Part shown: one piece after another, positions 46,273-57,279 of the stretch
How the letters are laid out: each line of letters starts with the position of its first letter
Numbering within the stretch: the first letter of the stretch is position 1
NCBI GenBank assembly: GCA_030052745.1
Contig: JANBVO010000009.1
Coordinates: 186,001-250,000, forward strand
Length of the DNA stretch: 64,000 nucleotides
From: Pleurostoma richardsiae
Lineage: Eukaryota > Ascomycota > Sordariomycetes > Calosphaeriales > Pleurostomataceae
Direction: 5' to 3'
Made by a program: the position numbers and the translations under genes
The notes under the pieces: generated by a model
Told to the model about the DNA's origin: nothing
Databases searched by the model: none
What the model saw: only the letters and a program-made list of their open reading frames with translations

Positions 46273-47742
46273 ATTTTTTCGATAGCCCTCGGTCTCAGGA
46301 ACTTATGAATGGCGCACTGGTCGACTGCGATTAGGATTTCCCTTGCGGACACGCAAGACGGGCGGAACAGGAAGGTTACAATCTTCCAGCAATGCAACAT
46401 TTGCTCTTCGGTGTAGCTTAGAGGCCGGGAAGTGCTCCAGGCCAATGGAACCGATTGCACCAACATGTGTCTGGGCTACCCTGAGGACCCGACCGGTCTT
46501 GCCGCAGTCAAATGTGGCGTTTCAAACTGTCCCACGATCTTTGCTGGAGCTCGAGTGGAATTATAAGAAGACGCGTTGAGGGATCTCTGCCCTTCCTGTT
46601 TTGGCGGAGAGATGGGAGAAGCTGAATTTGAGATTGGAGCTTTGCTGATATGATTCACTACAATGCATGGATCCTGTGAAGGTAGCAGGCCTCGGATCCA
46701 ACGATCCTGATCACGCATGTTCTGCGACGTGTTCATCCCTGATATGATACTCATCAAGAAGGCAAGTCACAGCATTGGTTACGAGATGCTGTAGACGCCT
46801 TTGGCGCACAATGACTTTCTAGCGAGACCAGGGAGGTGCGTTTGCACATATTGTGTAGGGTGGCATGCGGAGCAATGCGGCGAACCCTGTCCAGGCTGCT
46901 GCCGGGAGTTGGCCGCCAATTACAATACCTACATAGGCACCCACTTAAGTTAAGTACTTTGCCTACACAGGTCTCTCGCTGGCGGATGTCAGCTTCGGCA
47001 CGACAAGAGCGTGGCAATGGTCCTGCATCCGGGTTCTACAAGAAAGCCACCAATGTAAGTATCTGAATTAGGCATGGCCGGATCTCCTTGTAAAGCGTCC
47101 TTGGCTGAAGTGCGGTGTTTGTCTACCGAGCACACACCGGTACTGTACCTGCTTTAGGTACCTTAGGTAGCCATGTGCTGTACTCCGTAATCAAGGGGCT
47201 TCTCTGTCACTAGCAATGAGCACTGATACCGGATGCCGGCCAGTTTATCAGTGAAAGCTCCTTAGGTCTTCCTCGAGGTACCTATCTCGGTATTGTTTTG
47301 CGGACGAGCAAAAGATCGAATTCAGCAAATGCGGGAAAACCGAGGATGTGTGATTGGCTGTGGCGGGACAGAATATCGGGCTGAACCGGCATTACAGCCA
47401 GTAGATGTGGAGTCACTGCCTGAGGCAGCGGACCAAATTTCCCTCGTTGCCGTGGTAGACAGGACGGTCAGGGCGAAAGGACTTGCCGTCTTAGCTTAGC
47501 GCAGCTGCCGGGAAGATTCGCTCAAATTCAAAAGCTGTTCGTTTCGCAACAATTTTTTCTTCCCTCTTTCTCACCCCAATTCCCGTCGTGGATTTATCTT
47601 CTCACGACTCCCACCATCCCTCTCGTCACACGGGCATCTCTCCTCATCCATCAAGGCACCGTCCTTGTTTGTTTTTCCTTTCTTCAATCTCCACTCCATT
47701 CTCCTTTCTAATTGAAGTTCGTCTTCGATCCTCGCCGCCAAG
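46273..47742. other. Gene-free region before the ADP/ATP carrier
   Basis: About 1.47 kb with no supported gene; several short frames are unrecognised. GGTACC-type motifs occur at about 46,930-46,975, 47,150-47,172 and 47,276. The last 200 bp before the carrier's ATG are pyrimidine-rich (TTTTTTCTTCCCTCTTTCTC), a common feature of highly expressed fungal promoters and leaders. Confidence 0.6.
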
Positions 47743-49293
47743 ATGACGTCCAAGGACGATATCAGAATTATGGGCATGCCCGTAAGTCGCTCGCCTCGTA
47801 TCTCCATCTATCACGCATTGTGTTTCCATCAGCACCATGACTAGCATGTCTTCATTGTCGCAATGGCTCCTTTTCATGTCCAATTGAACCATCGTGGACT
47901 TCATCTGGTTATTCATGGCGGCCAAAAGGAGACCAAAACCGCAATTCCGATCCTTTCAGGCCGTAGTCTCGGTTCACATTCACTTCTGGAAATTTCATTT
48001 TGCTAACTCATTCATCAAATAGCCATTCCTGGTCGATTTCCTGAGTACGTTGGATCGCCCTCCCCGCGGCCTATTTCGCGTATATGTTGTGTAGCTTAGC
48101 CGCGCCCTCGCGTCGCGATATATACCTCATCTATAATAGCCACGCAGCGCGCAGTACTGACACCAGCATGAACAGTGGGTGGTGTGTCGGCTGCCGTCTC
48201 AAAGACTGCTGCCGCCCCTATCGAGCGTGTCAAGCTCCTTGTCCAGAACCAGGTAAGCAATCACTTGCTTCTCTTAGGACGACATTGCCATCACACCAAG
48301 GGCCTATTGAGACCTGATTGAGGAGATATTTCGTCATCACGTGCAATTAGCGTATTGGGGACCGGTCAAGCGGTGTCGTCACTACACCGTCTACCCAGTC
48401 GTATTTGAGAGGCATGGCTAATCATAAAACAGGATGAGATGATCAAGGCTGGCCGTCTTGACCGCCGATACGATGGCATCGTCGACTGCTTCCGTCGTAC
48501 CACCGCTGATGAGGGCGTCATGTCCCTCTGGCGTGGCAACACTGCAAACGTCATCCGGTACTTCCCGACACAGGCTCTGAACTTCGCTTTCCGCGACAAG
48601 TTCAAGAAAATGTTCGGCTACAAGAAGGAGAAGGATGGTTACTGGAAGTGGATGGCCGGCAATCTGGCCTCTGGTGGTGTAGGCTCAACCAGGCTCCTTT
48701 GGATTTGACGATTCACTAATCTCCTCTAGGCTGCTGGTGCCACTTCGCTGCTCTTCGTCTACTCTCTTGACTACGCTCGTACCCGTCTTGCCAACGATGC
48801 CAAATCCGCCAAGAAGGGTGGTGAGCGCCAGTTCAACGGTCTCGTTGACGTCTACCGCAAGACGTTGGCCTCCGATGGTGTTGCCGGTCTGTACCGTGGT
48901 TTTGGCCCCTCCGTTCTCGGCATCGTCGTTTACCGCGGTCTCTACTTCGGCATGTACGACTCCATCAAGCCCGTTGTCCTTGTCGGCCCTCTCGCGAACA
49001 ACTTCCTGGCCTCCTTCCTCCTTGGTTGGTGTGTCACCACCGGTGCCGGCATTGCCTCTTACCCCCTCGACACTGTCCGTCGGCGGATGATGATGACCTC
49101 TGGCGAGGCTGTCAAGTACAAGAGCTCTCTGGATGCCTTCCAGCAGATTGTTGCCAAGGAGGGTACCAAGTCTCTCTTCAAGGGCGCTGGTGCTAACATT
49201 CTTCGTGGTGTCGCCGGCGCTGGTGTGCTGTCCATCTATGACCAGCTCCAGATCCTCATGTTCGGCAAGGCCTTCAAGGGCGGCTCTGGTTAA
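47743..49293 (+). CDS. AAC: Mitochondrial ADP/ATP carrier
   Basis: Five exons: 47,743-47,781, 48,023-48,044, 48,176-48,252, 48,433-48,678 and 48,730-49,293; 315 aa. Exon 2 has only 22 nt. Three repeats of the mitochondrial carrier fold are present, each with a P-x-D/E-x-x-K/R motif ([24 protein letters not shown]). The ADP/ATP-carrier-specific RRRMMM signature is seen in [15 protein letters not shown]. The protein exchanges matrix ATP for cytosolic ADP in the inner membrane. The four introns (241, 131, 180 and 51 bp) crowd the 5' half. The last exon alone encodes 187 aa, including transmembrane helices 3-6. Confidence 0.96.
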
Positions 49294-50037
49294 GCTAATG
49301 CACTGTACAAAACCTGCATAGGCGTTGGTGGCCCTGGGACAGAGAATGAAATCTCACTTGGTGATCACCGACTTGGGCGAATGGTGGTGAAGGAGACCTG
49401 ATGGTAGACGCGGCGGGAACGCTGTCTTCACATGATCACGACTCTTGTGATCGGTTGGACAGCCGACCCTGCGGTTTGTGTGATAGACGGGGTTGGCGTT
49501 GCGTTTGAGAAGCTCCTCGGTATCCTATGCTCAACCGCTGTAATTTATAAAACTCCGCAACTTCCGGGGTGTACTTTAAGTCGACCTTTGACTGTCCTTT
49601 TTGTTTCCATCTGTTACTGTAGATGACGGCTTCTTTCATCAACCCCTTCCCCTTTATTATACTTGTGGACGATGGCTACGCCAAATTCGAGTGATCTTGT
49701 TTCGCGTATTTGAATTTCTCGGCCTGCCATTAGCATGACGCGATAGTGAAGTTACATAAGCCGTGTCAGTATCATTAAAGCCTGAACTGTGTCCGGACAG
49801 GACTTCAGATGTACCGACAACAGAGACTGCTCGCGGGCTCGAACTGCCCTTCTCGTCTGGCATGTTGGTCATCTAGAAGCTGCTTATGTCGGAAAAGCTA
49901 TAATCGATCAGCTTTTTCCATCATCTTCAACTGCGGGAACGCTCAACGGTGACATCCGTCCTCCTCGAGAAGCTGGTGTCGGTGACTCTGGGAGCTATCG
50001 GTTCACCGCTTAAGCTCCTCGGATAATTTCTGTCATC
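49294..50037. other. Region between the carrier and CENP-X genes
   Basis: About 740 bp with the carrier 3' end and the CENP-X promoter. Short frames (for example 49,657-49,872 on the - strand) are unrecognised. Confidence 0.45.
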
Positions 50038-50498
50038 ATGGGCCCCAGAACCTCGACCTCTGGGCGTGGCCGATCGCCATCGGTCGGGAAGCCGCGGCAA
50101 CAAGCCCGTCCCGAGTCTGATGTTGGCCGAGGAGTCTTCGGAAGTACCAGCGTGGATGAGGAACCCAATGAAGGAGCCGATGAGAGCCAGCAGAGGACAA
50201 TCCCGGCCGAACTACTGACACGCATTCTACACGGCTTTTTTGAGAAACAGAGCACGCGCATCACTAGAGACTCTAATGCCGCAGTCACGAAGTACATCGA
50301 CGTTTTTGTCCGGGAGGCCATTGCCAGGGCGGCTGCGGAAAAGGACAGTGGCTTCTTGGAGGTAAGTTATGTCGCGTCACCCCAGCATAACAGTTCCACA
50401 ACTTTCATAATCGCGCGGGGTTGCTGATCAAGTGACGCTTCTCTTTTAAGGTCGAGGACCTCGAGAAAGTGGCACCCCAACTGCTGCTGGATCTCTGA
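50038..50498 (+). CDS. MHF2: Centromere protein X / MHF2-like histone-fold protein
   Basis: Two exons, 50,038-50,361 and 50,451-50,498, with an 89-bp intron (GTAAGT...TTTAAG); 123 aa. After a basic, Ser/Arg-rich N-terminus of about 50 residues comes a histone fold: PAELLTRILHGFFEKQSTRI, then SNAAVTKYIDVFVREAIARA, and the C-terminal helix VEDLEKVAPQLLLDL, with the stop directly after it. This matches CENP-X/Mhf2, partner of CENP-S/Mhf1 at the inner kinetochore (CENP-T-W-S-X) and of the FANCM/Mph1 helicase in fork repair. The partner gene is not in the window. Without the second exon the fold would lack its last helix, which supports the splice model. Confidence 0.9.
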
Positions 50499-52233
50499 AT
50501 CGATCAGCCCACGAAAGTCGTCTTGGCATACTCTGTCTAGGGAGCGCCATGACCGTTGACGGAAGCGGGTGGCCATTGCATGAGACTGAGGCGGTGCAGA
50601 GGATAGTTTGCATCTTGATATTGCTCTCGACTTCCGTTGCACTATCTACGAATGTCTACAAGACCTCACCAAGGTTATACATAAATTTGAGACCGTTGTT
50701 CTCCATCGATATAGCATCCTATCGAGCCTAAGGGTGTGAAGGCAAAAGAAAGCAATCAGACACTTATTGACACGGTATGCCGCACTGGGTCCTGCCTGAC
50801 AGCAATCTCGTAGGGGTGAAAGGGACGCCGGTGTGGTTCGGTGCGCACGAATCCGTGGGACTGTTTGATGAAGTCGTTCTCGACGAGGGTGGGTATGTCG
50901 TGACCCGTGGATGGTCTTAGTAACAAAACCCCTTGATGAGCCGCTACATAGTAGGCCTCTAACCGGTCACACTGCACCCGTGATAGATAGACCAGCAAGC
51001 TACCTCAGGTAGGTGCCTAGGTAGGTAGCACGAAGACCAGGAATCTGACCCCCCAGCCGGGAGGTACCCAACTAAAGTAGGTAGGTAGGTACTCAGTGCC
51101 TATCGAAGTTGTGCCACCTTGCACCCTCTTGGGTACGTTCGTAGGGTCAGCTGCTAACCTTCAAAAGGTCCTTGCAAGGTAACAATGGAAGTTCCATGCT
51201 CCGAAACACGTCGGGGACGGATACCTGGCTCGAGGCACCAATCATTGCAAAAGGTGGCAGATTTCATCTCACCAGACGTACCTTATGCAGTGCACGGGGC
51301 GTCATTAGTGTTTGCCCAACAGACCCCTGGCTGTTTTGGAACCGTCGCAGCTTGCGGCGCATCCGTGCGTGCGGGAGTGCCCTCGCCAACTTTATTTGCA
51401 GGGCCACTCGGCGTCACCGCCGCCCGGTCGCTGCTTTTGATTACAGGCTGCGCGAGGCAGCCGGCGCGGGACCCTTGCCCCCTTGGAACGAGAGACCTTT
51501 GCGGCATGGCCCTCTCTCCTCTGGCCATGGTGCGCTTGCGCACACTAACTTAACGTTAACCTTACCTGACCCGGACAGGGGGCCGGCCGGGCAGGGTTTT
51601 CTTTCATTGGAGTTGGCGCCCCCAGGCTCTGCGGTGATGCGATGGTCTCCCTGTCCAGCGATTGTAAGCGCCTTGGAAGGCACTATGCTCAGTGGGATGC
51701 CTTGATTGGCATCGAGATGTGCTCGCTCCCGGCAATTCTGTCCATATCCTGCCGCTTCAAGTGAGTCTCTGTAGTGGACGTTACCATTGTGTATTGACAG
51801 GGTGGCGCCAATGCTCGAAACGCCCCTGTCGTTTCAAGTCCATAGTCCGTATGCTTCTGGCCCCGGCCTCCATTACCATAGCCCTGCGCTCAAACGCCAG
51901 GCTTGCTGGGAGACACACTGGGGCCGATCCTTCATCTGGTTCTGCTCGCCTTTCTTTATATTCATGCCCTCTCCCCTACCGAATGTTCCATTCGTACTTC
52001 GCACTAAAGCATCATTGACGGGTTCAGCAGATTCCTTCTTTTCTCTTCCTCTTCTTCATTCCTGCTTGGTGACGTTGTGTTCTTCTGCCCGTTCGTTCTT
52101 CTTCCAGGCTAGTCCTGCACTTTACGGCGCCAGTCGCTTCACGGTTCAGTCCTTCTTTTCGCAGAATTATACTTCGTTGTGGACGCCGTATACCTTTTCA
52201 TTTTAGGTGGACACCAGCTCAAACGATTTGAAA
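50499..52233. other. Gene-free region upstream of the cupredoxin gene
   Basis: About 1.7 kb. Open frames up to 177 codons (51,172-51,705, +) overlap others and show no family pattern, so none is called. A TAGGTACCTA cluster lies at 50,996-51,110. The last 230 bp before the ATG are strongly pyrimidine-rich (TTCTTTTCTCTTCCTCTTC) and probably form the leader. Confidence 0.55.
50996..51110. repeat. TAGGTACCTA-type motif cluster
   Basis: Repeats such as CTCAGGTAGGTGCCTAGG, GGGAGGTACCCAAC and AGTAGGTAGGTAGGTACTC within 115 bp. Confidence 0.8.
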
Positions 52234-53019
52234 ATGCATCTGTCGGCCGTCGTCGTGTCTCTCCTTCTGGGCGTTGCTTCAGGTACGCTGCAGTGATCGC
52301 CGAAATTAGGCAACGCTGGGCTAACGTAGATGACACAGCCCAAAAGGTCACCGTTGTCCAGGTCTCAAACTCGTCGAACGCCCTGATCTACTCGCCGGAC
52401 AACATCAAGGTTAGCGCGGGAGACATGGTACAGTTTCAATTCATGGCCGGAAACCATACTGTTACCCAGTCCACATTCGACCAGCCGTGCCAGCCAGTCG
52501 CGTTGAGCAGCAACGCCACTGGCTTCCACTCCGGCTTTGTTCCTTTCGCTGCGAGTCAGGCATCGGGGATGATCCCGACCTATACCATCATGGTTAACGA
52601 TACCAAGCCAATCTGGGTCTATTGTGCCCAAGCCAAGCACTGCGAGAACGGAATGGTTATGGTGATCAATGAAAAGTACGCAAGCCCTTTCATGCGCCTG
52701 TCCACAGGTTGGCTAAGCATTGCGGTCTCTGACGGGGGTGAGATTTTGCTAACTTGTTGACTTGTTCAAAAGCACTTCCGCCAATGCCTCTCGATCCCTC
52801 CAAGCTTTCAAGGAACTTGCGGCAAATAGCAGCACCGTTGTCCCCGGTAGCTCTGATACCTCGGGTGGTACGACAGGCAGCACAACCGGCAGCTCTACTG
52901 GTACCACCACAGGAAGTACCACTGGAAGCACCGGTGCCGCAGGGAGCGCTGGTACTATGGTGAAGGCCTCTAGCGCCCTCAGCCTGTTAGCTGTTGCTGC
53001 AGCCCTTGCCGCTCTGTAG
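52234..53019 (+). CDS. Secreted cupredoxin-like, Ser/Thr-rich protein with probable GPI anchor
   Basis: Three exons: 52,234-52,282, 52,339-52,675 and 52,773-53,019; 210 aa; introns 56 and 97 bp. The signal peptide MHLSAVVVSLLLGVASG is followed by a plastocyanin-type domain (about residues 20-130). His in AGNHTVTQS, Cys in WVYCAQAKHC and His in the same loop are candidate copper ligands. The terminal Met ligand may be in NGMVMVI. Then come a linker and a Gly/Ser/Thr repeat region (TGSTTGSSTGTTTGSTTG), likely heavily O-glycosylated. The C-terminus is a hydrophobic tail (SALSLLAVAAALAAL), as expected for GPI attachment. Such proteins are common on fungal cell surfaces; function is mostly unknown. 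Confidence 0.85.
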
Positions 53020-53451
53020 GGTACTATGGCAAGTACCCGTGCTGGTCATCTCTGGTGATTGCTGCGAGATGTAATGGCTGGATGGATGCTGGGGGCAGCG
53101 AGTTAGTTCTTTTCATGATAGTTGTATTATCTGTTGATGCCCAAACGACGGCGATGACCTGAAGAACAATGCGGCTGGCGTGTGACCACTTCAAACTTAT
53201 TGCAACGCAGTAATGTGGGTGGTAAGATTTTCTGGTAGGGATCGCCGTATTCTGAGGGTAACTGGTATTGATGTTCGACAAGTTCGACGCCCAAAACCAT
53301 ATTATCCGACTCTCGACGTATAAGGTTTGTCACCTCGAAAAATGCCTATTCCCATTACACTGCCAATCGACCCTAAACCAATATAACCTCTGATTGTGAA
53401 ACCCGATTTCGTGCTGCGCACACAGCACATCAGTCTTAATTCCCTAGGTAC
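53020..53451. other. Convergent 3' region
   Basis: About 430 bp between the stop codons of the cupredoxin and heme-binding protein genes. One CCTAGGTACCTAG motif lies at about 53,443-53,455. Nothing else seen. Confidence 0.5.
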
Positions 53452-54286
53452 CTAGTCACTACTGGGAACCTTTCGTTGACTTCTTCCCTGGGCGGCGGGG
53501 CTGCACAGTTCTCTCCTGGGTTCGTTGTCCAACCAACCAGGCTCTCGAATCAGTCTGCCAACGTAGTGATACTTTTTGCTCTTTCCGAAGAAATCGACCC
53601 AGTGTTTGAGCGCCTGGTGCACCTTGTTGTTAGCTTCCTCCAGCTCTTTAGCCTTCATCTCTTGAAGCTCGGCAGCTGTCCAATGACTGTCCACCGCCGG
53701 ATCATCAAGCGGAAGGAACATCTCCTCCAAGCCCCGCATATCGGCGGTACGGTCTGTAGAGAAGCAGCCTGTTACAAACGCCCGCGACGCATCGACGCCT
53801 GCAAGCCAGTGATACGAGCCACCAGGGCCATACATGCGGGCACCTGGAGTGACATCGAAGATCGATCCATTGATAGCGAGGTAGATGGGTTTCGACTCGT
53901 CGGTGCCATCGAAAGTGGCCAGCTCGGCAGGTGTGAGGAGTAGCGGACCGCGCTTAATCATGTAGTCAGCCCAGTTCACCCGTTCACTGCTTCCGGTAAA
54001 ACCGCGCAAGCAGAGTGCATACGAAGTAGGCTTTCCAGAAGTCCAGTTGCACATATTTGGGGGGGTTTCTTATGCCCCAGAAAAGCCAGTCGCCGTTGGA
54101 GACGAGGTAGCTTAGCCCACAGGACGCGAGCACAAGAAACGCTAACACTCGGAAGATGTCCACATAGGTATTGTATCCATCTTCAGCCTCAATTTTGTCC
54201 CGTGGAGGACGACGTCGTGGCTCCGTGGGCTTCTCGGCGACACTTGCGGGCTTTCGTTGTCGTGCTGTTGGCTCTGACTCGGGCAT
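53452..54286 (-). CDS. Membrane-anchored cytochrome b5-like heme-binding protein (MAPR family)
   Basis: Two exons on the - strand, 54,286-54,023 and 53,952-53,452, with a 70-bp intron (GTATGC...TTAAG, branch GCTGAC); 254 aa. The N-terminal part is polar and basic; one membrane helix lies at about residues 43-63 (FRVLAFLVLASCGLSYLVS). The MAPR domain follows: LLLTPAELATFDGTD, PIYLAINGSIFDVTPGARMYGPGGSY, AGVDASRAFVTGCF. The Tyr in RMYGPGGSYH is the usual heme ligand. The family (Dap1/PGRMC, neudesin) binds heme and supports cytochrome P450s such as the sterol demethylase Erg11; that role here is inferred. The Lys/Arg-rich tail is longer than in yeast Dap1. Confidence 0.88.
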
Positions 54287-54946
54287 CCTGACGACACAAT
54301 GCTGATACGTTTAGGCACGACAAGAAAGGCAAGATGGCGATGATGCTGAAAAGCTGAAAGTAGGTGACTTTTGCCAAATTCCGGGGAGGTAGATAGGTAC
54401 GGTAGGTAGGTATGTAAATCGGATGATACTGTGAAGCATCCATCATCTTCGTAGCGTAAAAATCAGTGCATGATTGGCTATTTTTATGCCACCGTTAGGT
54501 GTTCATAGTCGGATAGGTGGGTCCACGGAGCGACCGCGTCCGTGAGTTAGTTGTCTAGCCAACCAAGCGCCAAAGGCAAGGCACCTAGGTGGGCACCAGT
54601 TACCTCTCGCGGCGCATGCTTCGGTAGCTTTAGGCGCGTTGGATACGAAGGGTTGACCTTCGAGCTGCGAGGCCAAGGTACCTTACCAACTAGCAGGTAT
54701 GAAAACAGCAAAGGACACCTCGACCGTAAACACGCGCCTTTGAGAGTCACGCTACCACAAGTTCCTTGCGCGCAGACTTCCGTGTCGGCGAGAACACCAC
54801 TTTAACATCTTGTGTGCACACAAACAACGAGGACATACTGTCAATACCCCTCCATCATCACGGCCATTGACGAACTGCATGATTTCGACGAAACAACCCG
54901 AGCCAACCTGAATTATCGTCCGTAGTCTTTCTGTCTTGGACGCACA
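54287..54946. promoter_or_regulatory. Divergent upstream region (heme-binding protein / Cut12-domain gene)
   Basis: About 660 bp between two divergent start codons. Small GGTACC/TAGG-type patches occur at 54,383-54,415 and 54,575-54,700. No gene seen. Confidence 0.5.
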
Positions 54947-56922
54947 ATGGACCAGGACACGCCGCTACAGCCGGCCTCTCAGGATCGAGTTAATATCCAG
55001 CGCGAACCCGGTCTCCTCGTGTCAGCTCGCGACGACGGCCATGACCGCGACAGCTCTGTTCATGACAAGATCAACCAATTCAACTCGCTGGCTGTGCAGT
55101 CGAAGCAACTAGAGCGCAAGACTGCAGACGCAGCATTGAAACGCGCTATGCTCGGGAGGGAAGAGGCAGAGACCGAGATGCGCAGGTTCAGGGACGAGGC
55201 CAGGGTGTTACGGAAACAGGTCGAGGAGGGTAAGGAACGTGAAAGACGAGTAGGTGAGAGACTGGAGACTGTCATGGTGCGTCCTTTGCTACTCTTCATC
55301 GCTTAAACCTTAAGACTGTATTGACATCGGCATGGGCATAGGAAAATTACGGTCGTGCCAAAGAGACACATGCGCACACCCAAAGTTTATGGGAGAAAGA
55401 GATACGTCGAGCCCGAAAGGAGACCTTTAAATTGCAGAGCGTCCTTGTCAAGCTTCAAGAAGAGCTTAAAGCTGCGCGGATGGCGCAGAAGTCAGCCGAG
55501 GAAGCTTTGGAAAGCGAGAGATTACGGAGTCAAGCGCGCGAGCAGGAGGCGTTTTCTGCTAGATACGACCTGGTGGGGATACAGGGCCAGTTACAGGAGG
55601 CGCTGGAGCGGACAAAGGTCGCCGAGCACGAACGAGACGCTTTCAAGACCCTGGCGAAGTCGGAGGAAGATATTGCACGCATCGCGGCCGAGGGGAAGCT
55701 TCCCTTGCCGCCCTCCCGAGATAAAGGTGAAGAGGAAGAGTTCGAGGAAGAGTTCGCATCACCAACAAAGAAGAAAGCTCGTGTGTCATCAGTCACTGCT
55801 GCCGACATCAAGACTTCTGCCTGGAGCGAAGCGGAGCTTGACGAGCTTACCCGACTTTGGCAATGGGAGAAACAGAGAGCCGCCCGTGCTCTCGACCATG
55901 TCCGATACCTTGAGACGGAGTGCGAGATGAGAGCTTGCCCCTGCACCAAACATAGGCCCCGCTCTAGCAGTGCAGGGTCTAAACGCAAACGCTCTGAACC
56001 TCTTGAACTCGAGGACCCGGCGGACCGGGCAATTCTTGGTGAGAGGGGATCCCTGGGTGCTGCCACGTCCCAAGATGCGGGTTTGGATGAAGTGCCAGCG
56101 TGCAAGGAAGGTATTGAGCAGGACGCACAGAAGAGCGTAATTTTCATTCCATCCGAAGGAGTTTTTCAGTCTCCGTCGACGGAACATGATGGTGCCCAGG
56201 AGGCAGTCCGAGCGTCAAGGAAAGGCAACCCGATGGAATTGCCAACAGCATCAGACCTCGGCCCGGACCCGCGACTTTATGCCCGTACCCCATCTGTTGA
56301 TCCTCCAGATTTTGCTCTCCTAGCACGAGAGAGGGCTTCTCTCGCGTCTCTGCTCGAAGCTCCACACCAGCAAGAGGGACCAGCGGTGTTCAATATTCCT
56401 ACGACGCATGGTCTAGAAATCGCGCATAACGGTGCCACCTCCGTAGCACTGGCCGAAGATGAAGTGGAGAGACGCAGCCGAGAAAGAGAAGAGGGAGAGT
56501 TGTGTACACACGCTGGGCTTTCCGATTCACGGCGCCGAGGTGAATTTGAGGCACCGGGAGCGGCCACCGCATCATACAACTCGCGCCCTCACACCGTAGC
56601 AACTTGCTATCACGAGAAAACGACTACGACAAAAGTGCCTCTACGCGATGAAGACACCGATCCGAGCCTCGCCAAGCGACTGCTTGCGTTGCAGAAAACC
56701 CCTTCTAGGTCAACAGAAGAACCAAGCTTTGACATCAACAACCCTGCCTTGACACCGACCATGACGCGCGAAGAAGCTTTGGCGCAGATCCGGGAGCGAC
56801 GTGGTAGAGCTAGGAGCGTCGCTCATGGCACAGCGACGCCAAAAACACAGATAGCCCAAGGGATTGAGAGGAGAGATGTCAGCGCTCCTGCAGGGCGGGT
56901 TGCTAACAAGGTTCGACCGTGA
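54947..56922 (+). CDS. Cut12-domain coiled-coil protein, probable spindle pole body component
   Basis: Two exons, 54,947-55,276 and 55,342-56,922, with a 65-bp intron (GTGCGT...CATAG); 636 aa. Residues about 45-240 form a long coiled coil that begins DKINQFNSLAVQSKQLERKT and continues RRFRDEARVLRKQVEEGKE, ENYGRAKETHAHTQ and LVKLQEELKAARMAQKS. This matches what I recall of the Cut12 domain of spindle pole body proteins. An acidic patch and a basic KKKARVSS stretch follow. Around residues 310-335 there is WSEAELDELTRLWQWEKQRA and then a Cys pair (RACPCTKH). The remainder is low complexity with TREEALAQIRERRGRARS near the end. In S. pombe, Cut12 anchors the spindle pole body and promotes mitotic entry with Polo kinase. 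Family membership is fairly sure; function is by analogy. Confidence 0.8.
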
Positions 56923-57279
56923 GGGACCATCCCAAGAGCGCCTACGGTGGCGGGCTCGTCGCTTCGTTAGGGCCGGAACCGATACAGATCTTGATATCCT
57001 AACTTCAGTCGTATAATCATGTCCTTCCTGCTAGCTGCAATATAAATTGTAACGACGCACCGGACCCAATGTGATGCCCCAAGATGAACTCAAAATGTGC
57101 ATCAAGGAACCCTCTGACCATCACTCAGGGACTGTGTAATAACAGAGAGCATCAAGGTAGGGAACACCCTGTCAGCCTGCCACAGCAGATAATGCAAATA
57201 GTTTAAACTAATACGAGAGTCGGACACGGTCGTCCGGTCGCCCCATCTTCCATGCCCGACGCAGTGACACCGCCAGCAT
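56923..57279. other. Convergent 3' region between Cut12-domain and BTB genes
   Basis: About 360 bp holding two 3' ends; no gene or repeat seen. Confidence 0.5.

Noticed and set aside
51172-51705. 177-codon frame on the + strand
   Set aside because: Overlaps other frames on both strands, is Arg/Pro-rich with no motif, and lies in GC-rich intergenic DNA.
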